Shown here: positions 43,301 to 53,568 of the stretch, in pieces
Position numbering within the stretch: the stretch's first letter is position 1
Layout of the letters: the number at the start of each line of letters is the position of its first letter
NCBI RefSeq assembly: GCF_000372725.1
Contig: NW_005199684.1
Span: forward strand, 366,838 to 430,837
DNA length: 64,000 nt
Origin: Emiliania huxleyi CCMP1516
Taxonomy: Eukaryota > Haptophyta > Isochrysidales > Noelaerhabdaceae
Reading direction: 5' to 3'
Position numbers and translations under genes: made by a program
Notes under the pieces: generated by a model
Databases searched by the model: none
What the model was told of the DNA's origin: nothing
Seen by the model: the letters and a program-made list of their open reading frames with translations, nothing else

Positions 43301-46300
43301 GAAGCGGCTCACGCCGATGACCTGCACCCGCTGGTACTGATAGCCTGCGACCGGACCCGAGATGTGCAGCTCCGCGCCCGTCTGCTGCTGCAGCGCGATC
43401 TGGTGCGAGTGGTTCTTGCCGAGGAGGATGCCCGCCTTGTCGGACGCGACGGTGAAGACGCCCCAATGCGACGGAGTGTCCGGCTCAGCCCGGCGTGTCG
43501 GCAACAGCGACGCCTCGCGCTCGGCGCGTGCTGCGCGCGCCGCGCGTGCAGCCGCCTGCTGCCGTGCCTCGTACTCCTTTAGCCGCTGCGGGTCAGAGAG
43601 GATGCCGTAGGCCTCATTGACCGCGGCGAGAGCCGTCTCCGACCCCGGCACCACCGGCTTCGACGGGTCGAGCAGCGACGACAGGTACTGGTGCTGCGCC
43701 TTGAGCGGGTTGGTCGAGGGCGGCAAGTCCCCCGCGGCACCCATGACGCGGCGCGGGTCGCTGTCGGCCGCCTTGATGGCTTCGATCGCCATCCCCGCCT
43801 CGATCACGCGCACCCTCTCTGCCTCCACCGCCTCCATGCGCGCTACCTCGGCCGCTGCCGCCTCTTCGGCGGCCCTGCGCGCAGCCTCAGCCGCGGCAGC
43901 CTCCGCAGCAGCGATGCGCGCCGCCTCAGCCGCAGCCGCCTGCTCCGCGGCGATGCGCGCCCTCTCCGCAGCGGCGGCGGCAGCCCGCGCCTCCGCCCGG
44001 CGCGCTACCGCGGCCTCCTGCTCCGCGGCAGCCCTGCGCAAGCGCTCAGCCTCGGCAGCCCTGCGCAAGCGCTCAGCCTCCCGCTCGCTCTCGGTAGGCG
44101 CAAGCCTCACCGCTTGGCCGACGATCTCGAACGTCTCGGGCCACTGCCGGAGCCACTTCGACAACCCACCCGCCGCCGAGACCTCATCCCGCGACTCGTT
44201 GCCCCCAGACGCGTAGAGCGCCGCACCAAACTGAGTCAACGGCATCATCGGCTCGCCCGACTCCGCAATGACGGCGGCGGCGACGTCTTCAAGGCCCCTC
44301 CTTGCGGCGGTGGCGTTGGTAGCGCCTCCCTCGGGCCACTCTGCCAGCTCGACCAGCATCTCGCCCCTGTTCTTGGACTCCAGCCAAGGCACGAGGCGGA
44401 GCGAGCTCATCTCGCTGACGAGCCCTCGCAGCCCGAGGCTGGAGTCGCCGAGGGTATGCAAGCGAACCTCGGACGGGCGGCGGCAGAAGGCCTTGTGCCG
44501 ACTAAGCAGCTGCCCGAGTGGCACTCCACGCCCCTCCTCTCGCAGCATGCCGGCCACCTCGGCCTCGAGCTTGCCCCTCGGCGACAGAGAGATGCTGACG
44601 CGCGGCTGCTGCCCCTGCAGGGCGAAGTCGGCGGGCCACTGTGCGAGCCACTTTCCGAGCCCGCCCTTTTTCTTGACCGCCGCCGTGATTGCGTCCCGCG
44701 CATGCGAATCCGCGAACTGGTCAGCAGCATCTCGGGCCAGTCGTTGACCCAGCTCGGTCAGCAGCATCTCGGGCCCGTCGCGCATCAGCGTCTGCCCGAC
44801 CCACGCCTGGAGATGGCGGGGAGGGGAAGAGGGGGTGAGGGGAGGGGGGGGGGGCGTGAGAGGCATGGGGACGCGTGCGACCTTGAGGCTCAGCTCTGTT
44901 AGCTGCCCCAAGCCGCCTTGCTGGCTGCCCCCGCCTCCGGCTCCGCTGCTGCTCGCCGCACCCGATGCAGGCGCCGACGGCGCGGTCTCGGCGGGGGGAG
45001 GCCCAGGACCCTTCCACTGCGCGGGCTTCACGACGACTGAGCGCCCGTGCATGACTGGCGGCCTGTTGCCCGCCTTGAGGTGCGCGAGGAGCGCCGTGAC
45101 GCTGGAGGAGTGCTCGAAGTTGACGAAGGCGTAGCCCTTGTCCGAGTAGACCACCTTTGCAACCCCTCCCCACTCAGAGAAGATGCGGACCAAGTTCTCC
45201 TTCTGCGCCGCGGGGTCTAGTCCACTGCCGACGGAGCCCACCCACACCGAGAGCGGGTTGAGCACCAGCTGGGGCTTGGCCGGCTCCGCCTCGGTCGCCG
45301 CCTCTTCGCCGATCTAGAGTACGAACGCGCGGAAAGAGGGTCGGATACGGGACTGAGTATGAGGGCTCCGTGTGCCGAGGCCAGTCTGCGAGCCCGACGG
45401 AGCACAGTCGAATGCGTGGTTGTCTCGGGTGCTGGCTGGAGTGCAGGGGGTGGTACTCCGCATCTAGGCCCGCGCGCCTCCGCGTCCCACGAGAGGGCCG
45501 TGTACCCGAGCGCCAGCGCGGACGCCTGCTCGCGCGCGTCCAGGCGGCTGAAGCGGCGCTCGCATGCCTCTGGCGCGTCGCCGGCGTCCCAGCTCGTCGC
45601 GTTGTACCCGAGGGCCATCGCGGACTGCTTCTCCTTCTCGTTCAGCGCCGCCCACGTATCCTTGTCCTTGCCAAGCGTCCTGCCCGCGGCGGCGGCGGCG
45701 GGCAAGGCCGGTGCCGGTGCAGGCGCAGGCGCGGGCGCGGGCGCGGGCATGGCGGCAGGCGGAGGGATCGGAGCCGCTGCAGCCGCTGCAGCCGTGGCCC
45801 AGGCGCGCGCTCGGAGGCTGCCGGCATTGGTGCCGTCGCAGCCCGAGGCGTGGCTTACGATCTGCTCCTCCTTGAAGTAGAGGAAGCAGAGCGGGCACTG
45901 CACGCCCCACTGCTGCGAGGAGCTGCCAGAGCTGGCCGGCGGCGGCGCGGCGGCCGGCGGGGCGGCGGGGGGCGGGGCGGCGGCCGGCGGCGGGGCGGCG
46001 GCCGGCCTCGGGCGGGCGGTGGGCGGCGGCGGGTGGGAGGGTGGTTGGCGGGAGGGCGGCGGGACGGAGGGCGGTGGGACGGAGGGCGGCGGCGGCGGCG
46101 CCATCTGCTCCGAGGAGAGCATCACGTGGGCTCGCTCCGCGCGGGTGAGCAGCGACTCGTGCGGGGAGCACTCGACACCGAGGCAGTCGCAAGCCTCTTG
46201 GACGACGGCGGCGGCGTCGTCGCCCGTCAGCTCGAGGTGGTGCTCAAAGGCACGCAGCAGCTCGCGGAGCCGCTCGTCGTCCGCCGACAGGGCGGCGGCG

Positions 46301-47335
46301 GCGGGCGGGTCGCCGCCGCCGCTCGCGCCCCCTCCCTCCTCCTCGTCGTCCAAGCCTCCCTCCTCCTCCTCCTCCAGAACCGCGAGGCAGCGGCTGATCT
46401 TCTCCTCGACGGAGCGCCCGCCCTCCTCGCCCACCTCGAGCATCTCGCACGCCTAGTCTCGGGTAACCTCGGGTACCCTCTGGAAATCTCGGGCAACTCG
46501 CCCACACCTCGAGCATCTCGCACGCCTTCGCCGCGAGGACGTCCGCGCCGAGGCCCGGCAGGCCGAGCTTCTCGCGCAGCTGCTGCGCCTTGCTCTCGAG
46601 GGAGGCGGCGGCCGCGGCCGCGGCCTCCGCCTCCTCGGCCGTCTTGCCGGCGGCGACGGCACTGCTCGCCGCCTCGCCCGCAGCGCTGATCGCCGTGGCC
46701 TCATGTCCGTTCCGCATCGCAGCAGTCATGGCCTTCGTCTTGGCCATCGCCGTCTTGGCCGACATGGGCTCGCTGCTCGCGGCGCGGCGGTCAACGATGC
46801 GGGGAGGAGGCGCCGCCGGCTGTTGCACGTCCGGCTGCATGATGGGCACCGGGGGCTGCGGCTGTGGCGCCGCTTGCTGCTGTGGCGCTGCTTGCTGTGG
46901 CGGCGGCGGCGGCGGCGGCGGCTCGGCTGCTGCAGGCTGCATGACGGGCGCGGTGTTTGACGTGGGCGAAGCCTGCTCGCCGAGTGCCTGCTCGATGAAG
47001 AGCACGGCCTGGCTCTCCTGCTCCGGCGTGAACTCGATTGGCGGGATCTTGAGGTCGACCATCGCGCGGCAGGCCAACTGGCGCGGATAACCGGCGTTCA
47101 CCAGCCGGACCACGATCGACTCCTTCTTGGCCTGGGGCTGGCCGAAGCGCTTAAGAAAGCGCAGCTCTTCCCCTCGCCGCATCTCTGCATCCGCGGCGAC
47201 TGCCTTGAGTTCCTCCGCGTCCATGTCCTTTATGTCGTCCAGGATGTACCCGAACTCGACCACGAGAAGATCGGCGTACGCGCCGAGATTGATCTCGCCG
47301 AGCGCGTCGCGGAGCCCATCCCCCCCGGCGTCCAT
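31249..47335 (-). CDS. giant SAM-UBZ-RRM-LOTUS/KH-ankyrin-UvrD helicase (TRANK1-like)
   Basis: Exons chain without stop from ATG 47335 to the stop at 31249, about 4,500 residues. Placed exons: 47335-46526, 46452-45478, 45313-44882, 44806-39668, 39599-38134, 38063-37877, 37776-37647, then many short ones from 37571. Order: SAM domain (LRDALGEINLGAYADLL); UBZ4-like finger CPLCFLYFKEEQIVSHASGC; two W-D/LGY repeats; RRM (VWVGSVGSGL...GYAFVNF); two or three LOTUS-like segments (GGLGKWLAQWPADF, GGLSKWLRQWPETF); Ala/Glu-rich helix; J-domain-like half (VNEAYGILSDPQRLKEY); KH-like (AGILLGKNHSHQIALQQQTG); PDZ-like (GLAVGRVRDGAARVAGLLEGD); long coiled coils; ankyrin repeats; SF1 helicase; helical C-terminus. 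RRM, LOTUS and KH point to RNA-related work, with a TRANK1/ZNFX1-like helicase as motor. It could be two genes split near 39.6 or 38.1 kb, but every junction keeps frame. Confidence 0.65.
35470..37571 (-). other. ankyrin-repeat region of the giant gene
   Basis: Several exons encode ankyrin units: LTPLHLAAAVGDAAAAQAFL, SPLAYAVCCGHAHMLERLLE, APLHAFAMAPQAP...VEALLR, QAALHLAAAGGLYVWE and GNLAVHLACAAEDVDAVSQL. Reading across the intron at about 35954-36010 with a GC donor (GTCGG|GCGC) gives an uninterrupted unit, which supports GC-AG splicing here. TRANK1-type proteins also place ankyrin repeats before the helicase. Confidence 0.75.
38039..38134 (-). repeat. introner-like intron with about 25-bp exon copy and AACCTTCTCGG filler
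   Basis: Coding-strand GCCGCCGCAGTCGGGACGGA after the donor is a near copy of GCCGCCGCTGCAGTCGGACG after the acceptor (CCTTAG|GCC). Filler between is AACCTTCTCGGAACCTTCC. The same filler family is seen in introns at about 35058, 37572, 48889, 49745 and 23945. A hairpin-type in-frame intron also lies at 38226-38270. Confidence 0.8.
46426..46527 (-). repeat. introner-like intron with 29-bp exon copy
   Basis: CTCGCCCACCTCGAGCATCT... (46426-46454) recurs with a two-base insertion at 46497-46527. The predicted intron is 46453-46525 (73 bases): donor GCGAAG|GCGTGCGAG, acceptor GACTAG|GCGTGCGAG. Splicing gives AKACEMLEVGEEGG with one copy retained. The filler is GAGAT/CCCGAG-type. Confidence 0.9.
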
Positions 47336-47836
47336 TTGGCTGAGCACCCCTTGTTGGCGACCAGTTTGAGAAGAGGCCGGGGCCTTGATGGGGCCACTGT
47401 TGTTGGCGCCCCGCCAGCGCACTGCGTGTTTCTTTTTTGTAAATTTCTTCCGAGAATCCCACTTTGAGTGTGTGTGTGCGCCCAGGAGGGGAGGGCGCAT
47501 GCGTAACGACGCTGCTAGAGATGCGTTTCGGGGCCCAGAGATAAAACTTCTGATGCCATGCATGACCTAGTAGTGTCCCCAGCTATGGGCGTGTCCACGT
47601 TGGAGCCAGGTGTGGTGTGGGCGCGAGAATAGCTCCGCCGTTAATGGAGGCAACCGATGCGAGTCGACTGGTGTGTGTCGTCGTGGTTTCGTATCAAGAA
47701 TACTCACTCACTCACAATCCCACTGCCACACCCGCATTGAAGTAGCCCCTCTCGCCGCGAGCCACAGCCGGCGAGGCCGAGACCCAACTAAGCCTTCTGG
47801 CGCGGCAGGAGACGGTGTGCCGCGTGCCGCACACGC
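47336..47836. other. intergenic: 3' of glutathione synthetase, 5' of the giant gene
   Basis: Both flanking genes are on the minus strand, so this holds the terminator region of the first and the promoter of the second. No repeat copy or additional gene was seen. Confidence 0.5.
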
Positions 47837-50800
47837 TCACGGGAACAGGAGCGGCGAGCTGAGGGCGGCGAAGCCGGCGACGACGCCCCCCTCGTTGACG
47901 GAGGCCTGCTTGACACGCAGGAGGTGGCCGGCGGCGCGGTTGAGGACCGTGCGCTGGCCGTCGCCGAGGAAGACGCCGTACACGCCGAGCTCCGCCGCGC
48001 ACTCTCCCGCCACCAGCTGCCCCCCCTTCATCAGCACCGCCGGCGCGGTCGGCGGCCGGATCCGCTCCATGAGGATGTAGCCAGAGCGCTCCTCCTCGCC
48101 CATCGTCCGGAGCGCCTCGGCGAGCTCCTCGTCGAAGAGGTTGTTGCCTATTAATTAATAGTTAATTAATCAGTAGTTGATTAAGAGCTCCTCGTCGAAG
48201 AGGCTGCTGCCTGGTAGGGAGACAGGCGAGTGAGGGGGCGACCACGGCGCTGCATGCCTGCACCCCCCCCCACCCCCACCCCCCCCCACGAGTCGAAGGG
48301 CTATGAGTGCAGGCAAGCCGGCGGCACAAGCCGCGTCTTCTCGAGTGCAGCAGAGGGGGGCGGTGTGTTCCGCATCTAGAGGATGGTGCCGCCCCCCTCG
48401 CGCTGCGGCTTGAGGACGTACCCGGCCGGCGCAGCGAGCGCGTCTCGCACCGCCGCCTGCACCGCCTCCCCACCGCCCTCGTCCAGGCCGTACAGGCCGG
48501 CGAAGCAGGTGCGCAGCAGTGCCGCCTCCTCCGCGCCGCCGGCGAAGCGGGCCAGCGCCGCCTCGTCGGCGAGCAGCTGCTGCACCTGCCGCGAGGCAGA
48601 TGGCGGGAGCTGGCGGGAGATGGCGGGAGAGATGGCGGAGGAGATGGCGGGAGATGGCGGGAGATGGCGCGAGATGGCGGGAGATGGCGGGAGATGGCGG
48701 GAGATGGCTGGAGATGGCGGGAGATGGCTGGAGATGGCTGGAGATGGCGGGAGATGGCGGGAGATGGCGGGAGACGACGCGGGCGCGCGAGATCGCCTTC
48801 TTGGTGCCCGCGAGGTGCTGCCCGATCGAGGGGCACTTGATGGCGTGCGATCGCTCGAGCAGCTCGCGGCCGGACCACTCGCGCTCCTAATGGAACGAGT
48901 CCGAGAAGGCTCAAAGAGAAACTCCTGCCCCGTCGCGGCCGCACCCCCTCGCGCCGTCGGGTAGTCGTTCGGCGTGTAGCCGGCGCGAAAGTAGACCACG
49001 GAAGCCTCCGCGCCTACAGGGAGGGATCGGGAGGGGGTGCAGGGACACCCCCGGCCCGGTAGGGCGCCACGGAGGCCTGCACGCCGTCCGGCAGCAACAG
49101 GCGCCGCTCCGGCCCGCTCAGCTTGCCGGCCGCCTCCACCTGCGGGTCGAAGGTCGAAGGTGCAGGGGGAGCAGGCTCCCAGCCCCTCGTTGGCAGCCGC
49201 CCCCGCCTCAGCGGCCCCCACAATCGGGGAAGAGCGGAACGGAGCTGACATGCGCTACTCTCGGCGATCCCGGCTAATCTCGGCTAATCTCGGCCAGTCT
49301 CCACCTCTGCCATCGTCATCCGGACGAGCGGCACGCCGTGCGAGCGCCAGAGGCAGGCCTCGATGCCGCGCTGGTCGGTGACGTTCCTCTCGGCGGGCTG
49401 AACCACCATGAGAACCTACAGAGGACAAGAAGAAACTCGTTAAGAAGAAGAGGTTCTTTTCCTCTCGGCGGGCTGCACCACCGCATGAGCACCTACAGAG
49501 GAACAAGCTCTCGGGATGAAGGAGAACGAGCGCAGCGAGGCGGGCCGCCCCACCCCCCGCAGCACCGCGCAGGGGCCCCCCTTTGGGGAGGAGGCCACGT
49601 AAGCGGCATGCGCCTGCTTCACAGCTGCAGCTGTGAAGAGGCGCGCCCCCTTTCCCACTCACGGCGCGTGCCCAGCCGCGCCTCCGCAAGGGCCGCCGCG
49701 ATCTCTGCCTCGCACGGGTTCGGAGGGAGCCTGCCGCCGGAGCCTGCAGGAGGGCTCCGAGAAGGGTCCGAGAAGGGCCCCTCTGGCGGTCCGGAGGTGA
49801 GCCGGCCGTCAATCAAGCCGGCGGCGAGCGAGGCGTGCATGTCTTGCAGCGACGCGGTGTCGCCTGTGAGTTTGAAGGGAGAGGGTGGGACGGGGCGGTG
49901 CGGCCCCGCACGCACTCGTGGACGCGCGCAAGTGCAGTGGCCGCGCGGTTTGAAGACGGCGTCTTCACGCGGCGGAACGGCTTCCGCCGGCAAACTGAGA
50001 CTTGTCTCCGACATCTGCCTCTGGCATCTAGAGGCGGTCTCGAGATGTGTGGAGATATGGCGAGATATGATCTTCCTCGGGCATCCAGAGGCGGTGAGAT
50101 GCGGTGAGATATGGGGAGATGTGATCTGCCTCCGGCATCTAGAGGCGGTCTCGCCCGTCACGGGCGGCGCGACCCAGCGCGGGAGCAGCTCCGCGTGCAT
50201 CGCTGAGAGCTTGCCCGACAGGGAGCCGAACGAGGACGAGATCGTGTTTAGCTCGACCTGCCGGAGCAGCTTATCTCTGCTCATCTCTGCTCATCTCTGT
50301 GTCGTATCGGGGTCATCTCCAGTCCTCTCTGATGGTCCTCTTCTCTGGTGGTCGAAGAGCTTGGCCCGCCGGGAGCAGGGTAGTCGGGGAGTGGGATCAG
50401 CCGAAACGGAGTGTCTACCCCTCCCCTGCGTGGTGAGGGTGGCCACAAAGCGGGAAGGCCTCCAGAGTCGGAGGGGCTTTGAGGCATTCTCTCGCGCGCT
50501 CGACCTGCCGGAGCAGCGGCGGCGCGCCGCCCGGCGGCTGGTGGACCATGTAGTCGGAGCGGTAGATGCCGAGCTGCAGCGGCTGCGTCGGGCCCTCGGC
50601 GTGCACCGACTCGGAGAGCTGGAGCAGCCGGCCAGTGAACGCGTCCTGCTTCACGACCGAGCGCGTGGCCGCGTGCAGCCAGTCGACATCGCGCGCTACG
50701 CGATCGACGAGCGCGTTGAAGGGGACCGCAAGGGCGCGCGACTGCTCGAAGAGCTCGCTCGGCCACGGGTACGGCAGCAGCGAGCACGGCGCGGGCAGCA

Positions 50801-50957
50801 GCGACGCGCCGGCACCGATGAGGATACCGCCCACGGCCTGCCAGGCGAGCGTGTCGGATTGCATCCGCGCAACCAGGCTGGCTGGTAGGCCGAGGAGGGT
50901 CTCGGGCGGCGCGGAAGAGTCCTCCTGCGCCCCGGCCGAAGCGAGGATGTCCGCCAT
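47837..50957 (-). CDS. GSS: glutathione synthetase, eukaryotic type
   Basis: Exons from ATG 50957 to the stop at 47837 rebuild most of eukaryotic glutathione synthetase, which joins gamma-glutamylcysteine and glycine with ATP in the last step of glutathione synthesis. First exons are 50957-50505 and from 50257. Family blocks in order: SLLPYPWPSELFEQSRALAV; VVKQDAFTGRLLQL; LGIYRSDYMVHQ; RQVELNTISSSFGSLS; VVQPAERNVTDQRGIEA; ASVVYFRAGYTPNDYP; the 'AGTKKA' region; GYVLKPQREGGG joined to NNLFDEELAEAL; RSGYILMERI; AELGVYGVFLGD; GHLLRVKQASVNEGGVVAG. The Gly-rich ATP loop (REGGG-NN) is restored only if the acceptor at 48150 is used. At least five introns carry exon copies or minisatellites. The start at 50957 (MADILASAGAQ) fits the family N-terminus better than ATG 51059. 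Confidence 0.88.
48122..48212 (-). repeat. introner-like intron with 28-bp exon copy, AT-rich filler
   Basis: GAGCTCCTCGTCGAAGAGGT... (48122-48149) is repeated with two mismatches at 48185-48212. The exon-side copy encodes NNLFDEEL, matching the conserved Asn-Asn of glutathione synthetase; the outer, intronic copy would give SSLFDEEL. The filler is TTAATTAATAGTTAATTAAT. Confidence 0.9.
48600..48778. repeat. 10-bp GAGATGGCGG minisatellite in a glutathione synthetase intron
   Basis: About 17 units of GAGATGGCGG (some GAGATGGCTG) in tandem fill the intron between the VQQLLADEAAL exon and the AISRAR exon. Confidence 0.95.
49386..49502 (-). repeat. introner-like intron with 40-bp exon/acceptor copy
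   Basis: CCTCTCGGCGGGCTGAACCA... through CTACAGAGGA (49386-49425) is repeated with four differences at 49461-49502. The coding copy reads CTGTAG|GTTCTCATGGTGG (VLMVVQPAER); the outer copy is intronic. The filler is AAG-rich (AAGAAGAAACTCG). A hairpin unit lies nearby at 49614-49638, ending GTGAAGCAG|GCG. Confidence 0.9.
50251..50517 (-). repeat. intron bracketed by exact 20-bp exon copy
   Basis: GCTCGACCTGCCGGAGCAGC at 50251-50270 and 50498-50517. The coding strand has CGGCAG|GTCGAG at both donor and acceptor, joining LLRQ to VELNTISSSFG. Next to the acceptor copy is AGAGATGAGC in tandem. Confidence 0.9.
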
Positions 50958-51390
50958 CCAAAATCGATCGCCGACGAGCTTGGAAACAAATCCGAGTCCC
51001 GCTCGAGTAGTATGCTCGAGGTAGTATGAGACCGATCCGTCGCAGTTCTCTTGCTCCAAGCGCTTGCGCTTCGGCGGTTAGTGGTGCACTAACCTCCGAG
51101 AAACCCTTCGGGGCGCTCCTTATCGCAAACCCTGTCAGCAGAGTCCTCCTACGGGAATGTGATCTGTGATCTGTAAGGGTCCGCCCGCAGGCGCATTTTG
51201 TATACCGAGGCGGTGCCCGGTGCCGAACCTGTCGGACCTTAAGACAGCATTGTAGATCCCTGGGCGAGGGTGGTGGAGAGGGCGGTCCGTCGGCGCCAAA
51301 CCACCTCCCACCGAGGCGGGCAGGTTCCACGCGTTCCCGGACCGCCCCGTTGGAGGTAGACCCTACGGGAATGTACGTATAAAGAGCTAC
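50958..51390. other. upstream of glutathione synthetase, no further gene seen
   Basis: This contains the presumptive promoter. CTACGGGAATGT occurs at 51,150 and 51,363 as a short direct repeat. No coding signal was found apart from the 5' extension of the GSS frame. Confidence 0.4.
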
Positions 51391-52820
51391 AGTGGGTTGC
51401 GGGCATTAAGAAAACGTCGCATTAAGAAACCCTACCAAGAGATTTCCGCAAAAATCTAAGAAACCACGGCGCGCCGCAGGCGCGGCCCCGAGAAAAGGCC
51501 AGACACGAGTCTCGAGTGTGAACGGTAGGGTGCCCACAGGACCCAAAAGAAAATAGCTTTGCGGCTCAAAAAGGGACGCACGCGGCAAATCTGATGTTGG
51601 CCAGTTCCAATAGGAGCGAGGCCTCTTCCGTTGGGGGACCGAGTCAATAGGAAACGAGGGTTTCCCATTGTGTCCCCTTCGCGTGCGAGCGTGACACTGC
51701 ACTTGGCGCCGAGCGCCCGCGGCTCAGACCTTGTGCAAGCCGACCCTCGGTGGGAGCACCGGTCCGGACCGATGGCGCTCGGTGTGGAGCAAGCAAGACC
51801 CCCCCCCCCCCCATCGGCGCGCGCCCGAGGTTCAAACGGCCGCCAGGAGCACCAAGAGGACTCCTCATGGCTGCTCCCAAGTGGGCTTCGACCGGCCTCG
51901 GCTGGGGGGGCGGGTTGTCCCGGTTGCGGATGCCTTCTGCAGCCCCCTGGGATGGGGACAGCACCCCAAAACTGCCCCACGGCGGCATACAGCACTGCCA
52001 GCCAGCCTCTTCCTCCTCCAAGGGCTGTACTATAGGCCATATTGCGCCGCCTCCTACTGGCAGCCGGGCGGGCGCGCGCGCCGCGGGCGCCTCGGCGCGC
52101 GCACGGCTCGCAAAGTTCGAACGAGTACTGCCGCCCGGCCGCCTCAAGGCTGCCGGACGGCAGTACTCGCCTCGCAAGGAGCGCACCGGCTGCTCTGGCT
52201 GCTGCGCCGGCGGCCGCTGCGCTGGCCGCTGCTGCGCCGGCTGGCGGGCGGTACGGCCGCCGGCGGCCGTTGCACCCGCGCCTTCCCTCGCGGGCGCCGT
52301 CGCGCCGCGCGCGCCCAACTCTGCTGGCACACGGCACACGTCGTCACACAGCCGCGGAGAACAGGCGGTGCAGCGCGCGAAGCGCGCGCGATCTCGTACT
52401 TTTAAGGCTGGATCCGGCCATTCCAAGGGTATACCTTTTGAGAATCCCCAGCGCCCACCCTCCTAGTCACACTCTCAATATCTCGACTGGCCAACACGAA
52501 GTGCTGCGATCGGGAGTGCCCCATTTTTTCTTTTCTTTTTTTGGGTCCTGTGGTGGGCACCCTATGAACGGGAGCCCCAGCTCAAAATTTCTCTTCGCCT
52601 GCGGCGCGCGCACTTGTCACTTTCCAAGTCTACGGTGTTCTGAGTGGAGTGGAGATGGAGGCGTGTGTGCGTCTTCCCGTCATCCAGAGAGCCGACTCGG
52701 CGGCAGACTCTGGCATCGCCCTCGCGGACCGCAGCTTACCTACCTCTTACCTAAAATCCTTAGGGGGCCGGCTCTGGCCTGAGTGCCGGCCGGAGCTAAG
52801 AAACCACGGCGTGGGGTGGA
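51391..52820. mobile_element. foldback element with imperfect inverted arms
   Basis: Arms at about 51471-51606 and 52486-52607 are inverted and diverged copies: GCGCCGCAGGCG/CGCCTGCGGCGC, AGGGTGCCCACAGGACCCAA/ complement, and GTTGGCCAGT/ACTGGCCAAC. CTAAGAAACCACGGCG occurs near both edges (51457-51472 and 52796-52811) in the same orientation. The left edge resembles the 1675 transposon end (CTACAG...GGGCATTAAGAAA). The centre carries a smaller palindrome, CGAGTACTGCCG...CGGCAGTACTCG (52122-52169). The long open frames here have no recognisable protein. Confidence 0.55.
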
Positions 52821-52849
52821 TGAGGGCTGTGGAAAGGCCTAGAAACGGC

Positions 52850-53031
52850 GCGCGCGTGCGATTTCTTCATTTTGAGTGCGCTCGGTTGTGAGGTCGACCA
52901 CGGACCAAGCAGCGCCTAAAGGGCGTGCAAAAATGGCAGCTGTCGCCGACCGACCGTGCGACCTGTTCGCCTCCAGCCCCCCCTTGGTCCCGGCCCCCCC
53001 GCCGAGGGCGATGCTCCACGACCCGTACGAG
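52850..53031 (+). pseudogene. truncated duplicate of the 5' end of the gene at 63,339
   Basis: These 182 bases are identical to 63256-63437, covering the upstream region, the 5' UTR and the first 33 codons (MAAVADRPCDLFASSP...). Similarity stops abruptly after CCGTACGAG; here the frame runs on into unrelated sequence and stops soon after. Identity over noncoding and coding bases alike implies a very recent copy. Confidence 0.9.
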
Positions 53032-53568
53032 AGGAGCCGTGCCAGTGCCTAGATTAGATATTCTTACCTTCTTGCCCCCCTCCGAGACTGGAGACAGTCA
53101 CCACCCGTACACAGGAGAGATGGGAGTGCCCCCCGCCCCCGCTTGCCCTGCCTGCGCAGGATAGCGTGCCCCGATAACGGCGACACTTAGCGAGGGTCAC
53201 TGCGCAAGGAGGGGGTGCGTCGCCTTTTCTTTATCCTCTCGAGGGAATGTTCTCTCGACGCCCATGGCCTTTTTCTGAGGTTTCGTACTAATGACGTCCT
53301 TCTTGGCACTTCGGGCGTCGGTTGTGCGTATCTGTGGTGTCTAATTCCCCCGGTAATGTGTTCGGGTATCGGTCGTTGAGTGGACGCTATCTCTAACCAT
53401 TTGATCTACGTTTGCCGACTTCGGCCGACGGCCTCTCGATGGTCGAGTGGCTTCCGGATCGAATCGGCGACTATGACCCTTATATTTTTTTTCACACCTG
53501 GCGGGCCCAATTTTGCTCAGATGCACCTCCGAAAATTCGAAATCGCGTCCTCCACGCTTAGCGCTTGC

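Noticed and set aside
48600..48778. CRISPR-like regular repeats (also 16795-17037)
   Set aside because: Units of 10-15 bases without unique spacers, inside introns of eukaryotic genes; these are minisatellites.
51456..52782. Several overlapping long open frames on both strands
   Set aside because: They lie in a GC-rich inverted repeat, have biased Arg/Ala/Gly/Pro composition, and none matches a known family; stop-poor antisense frames are expected at this GC content.
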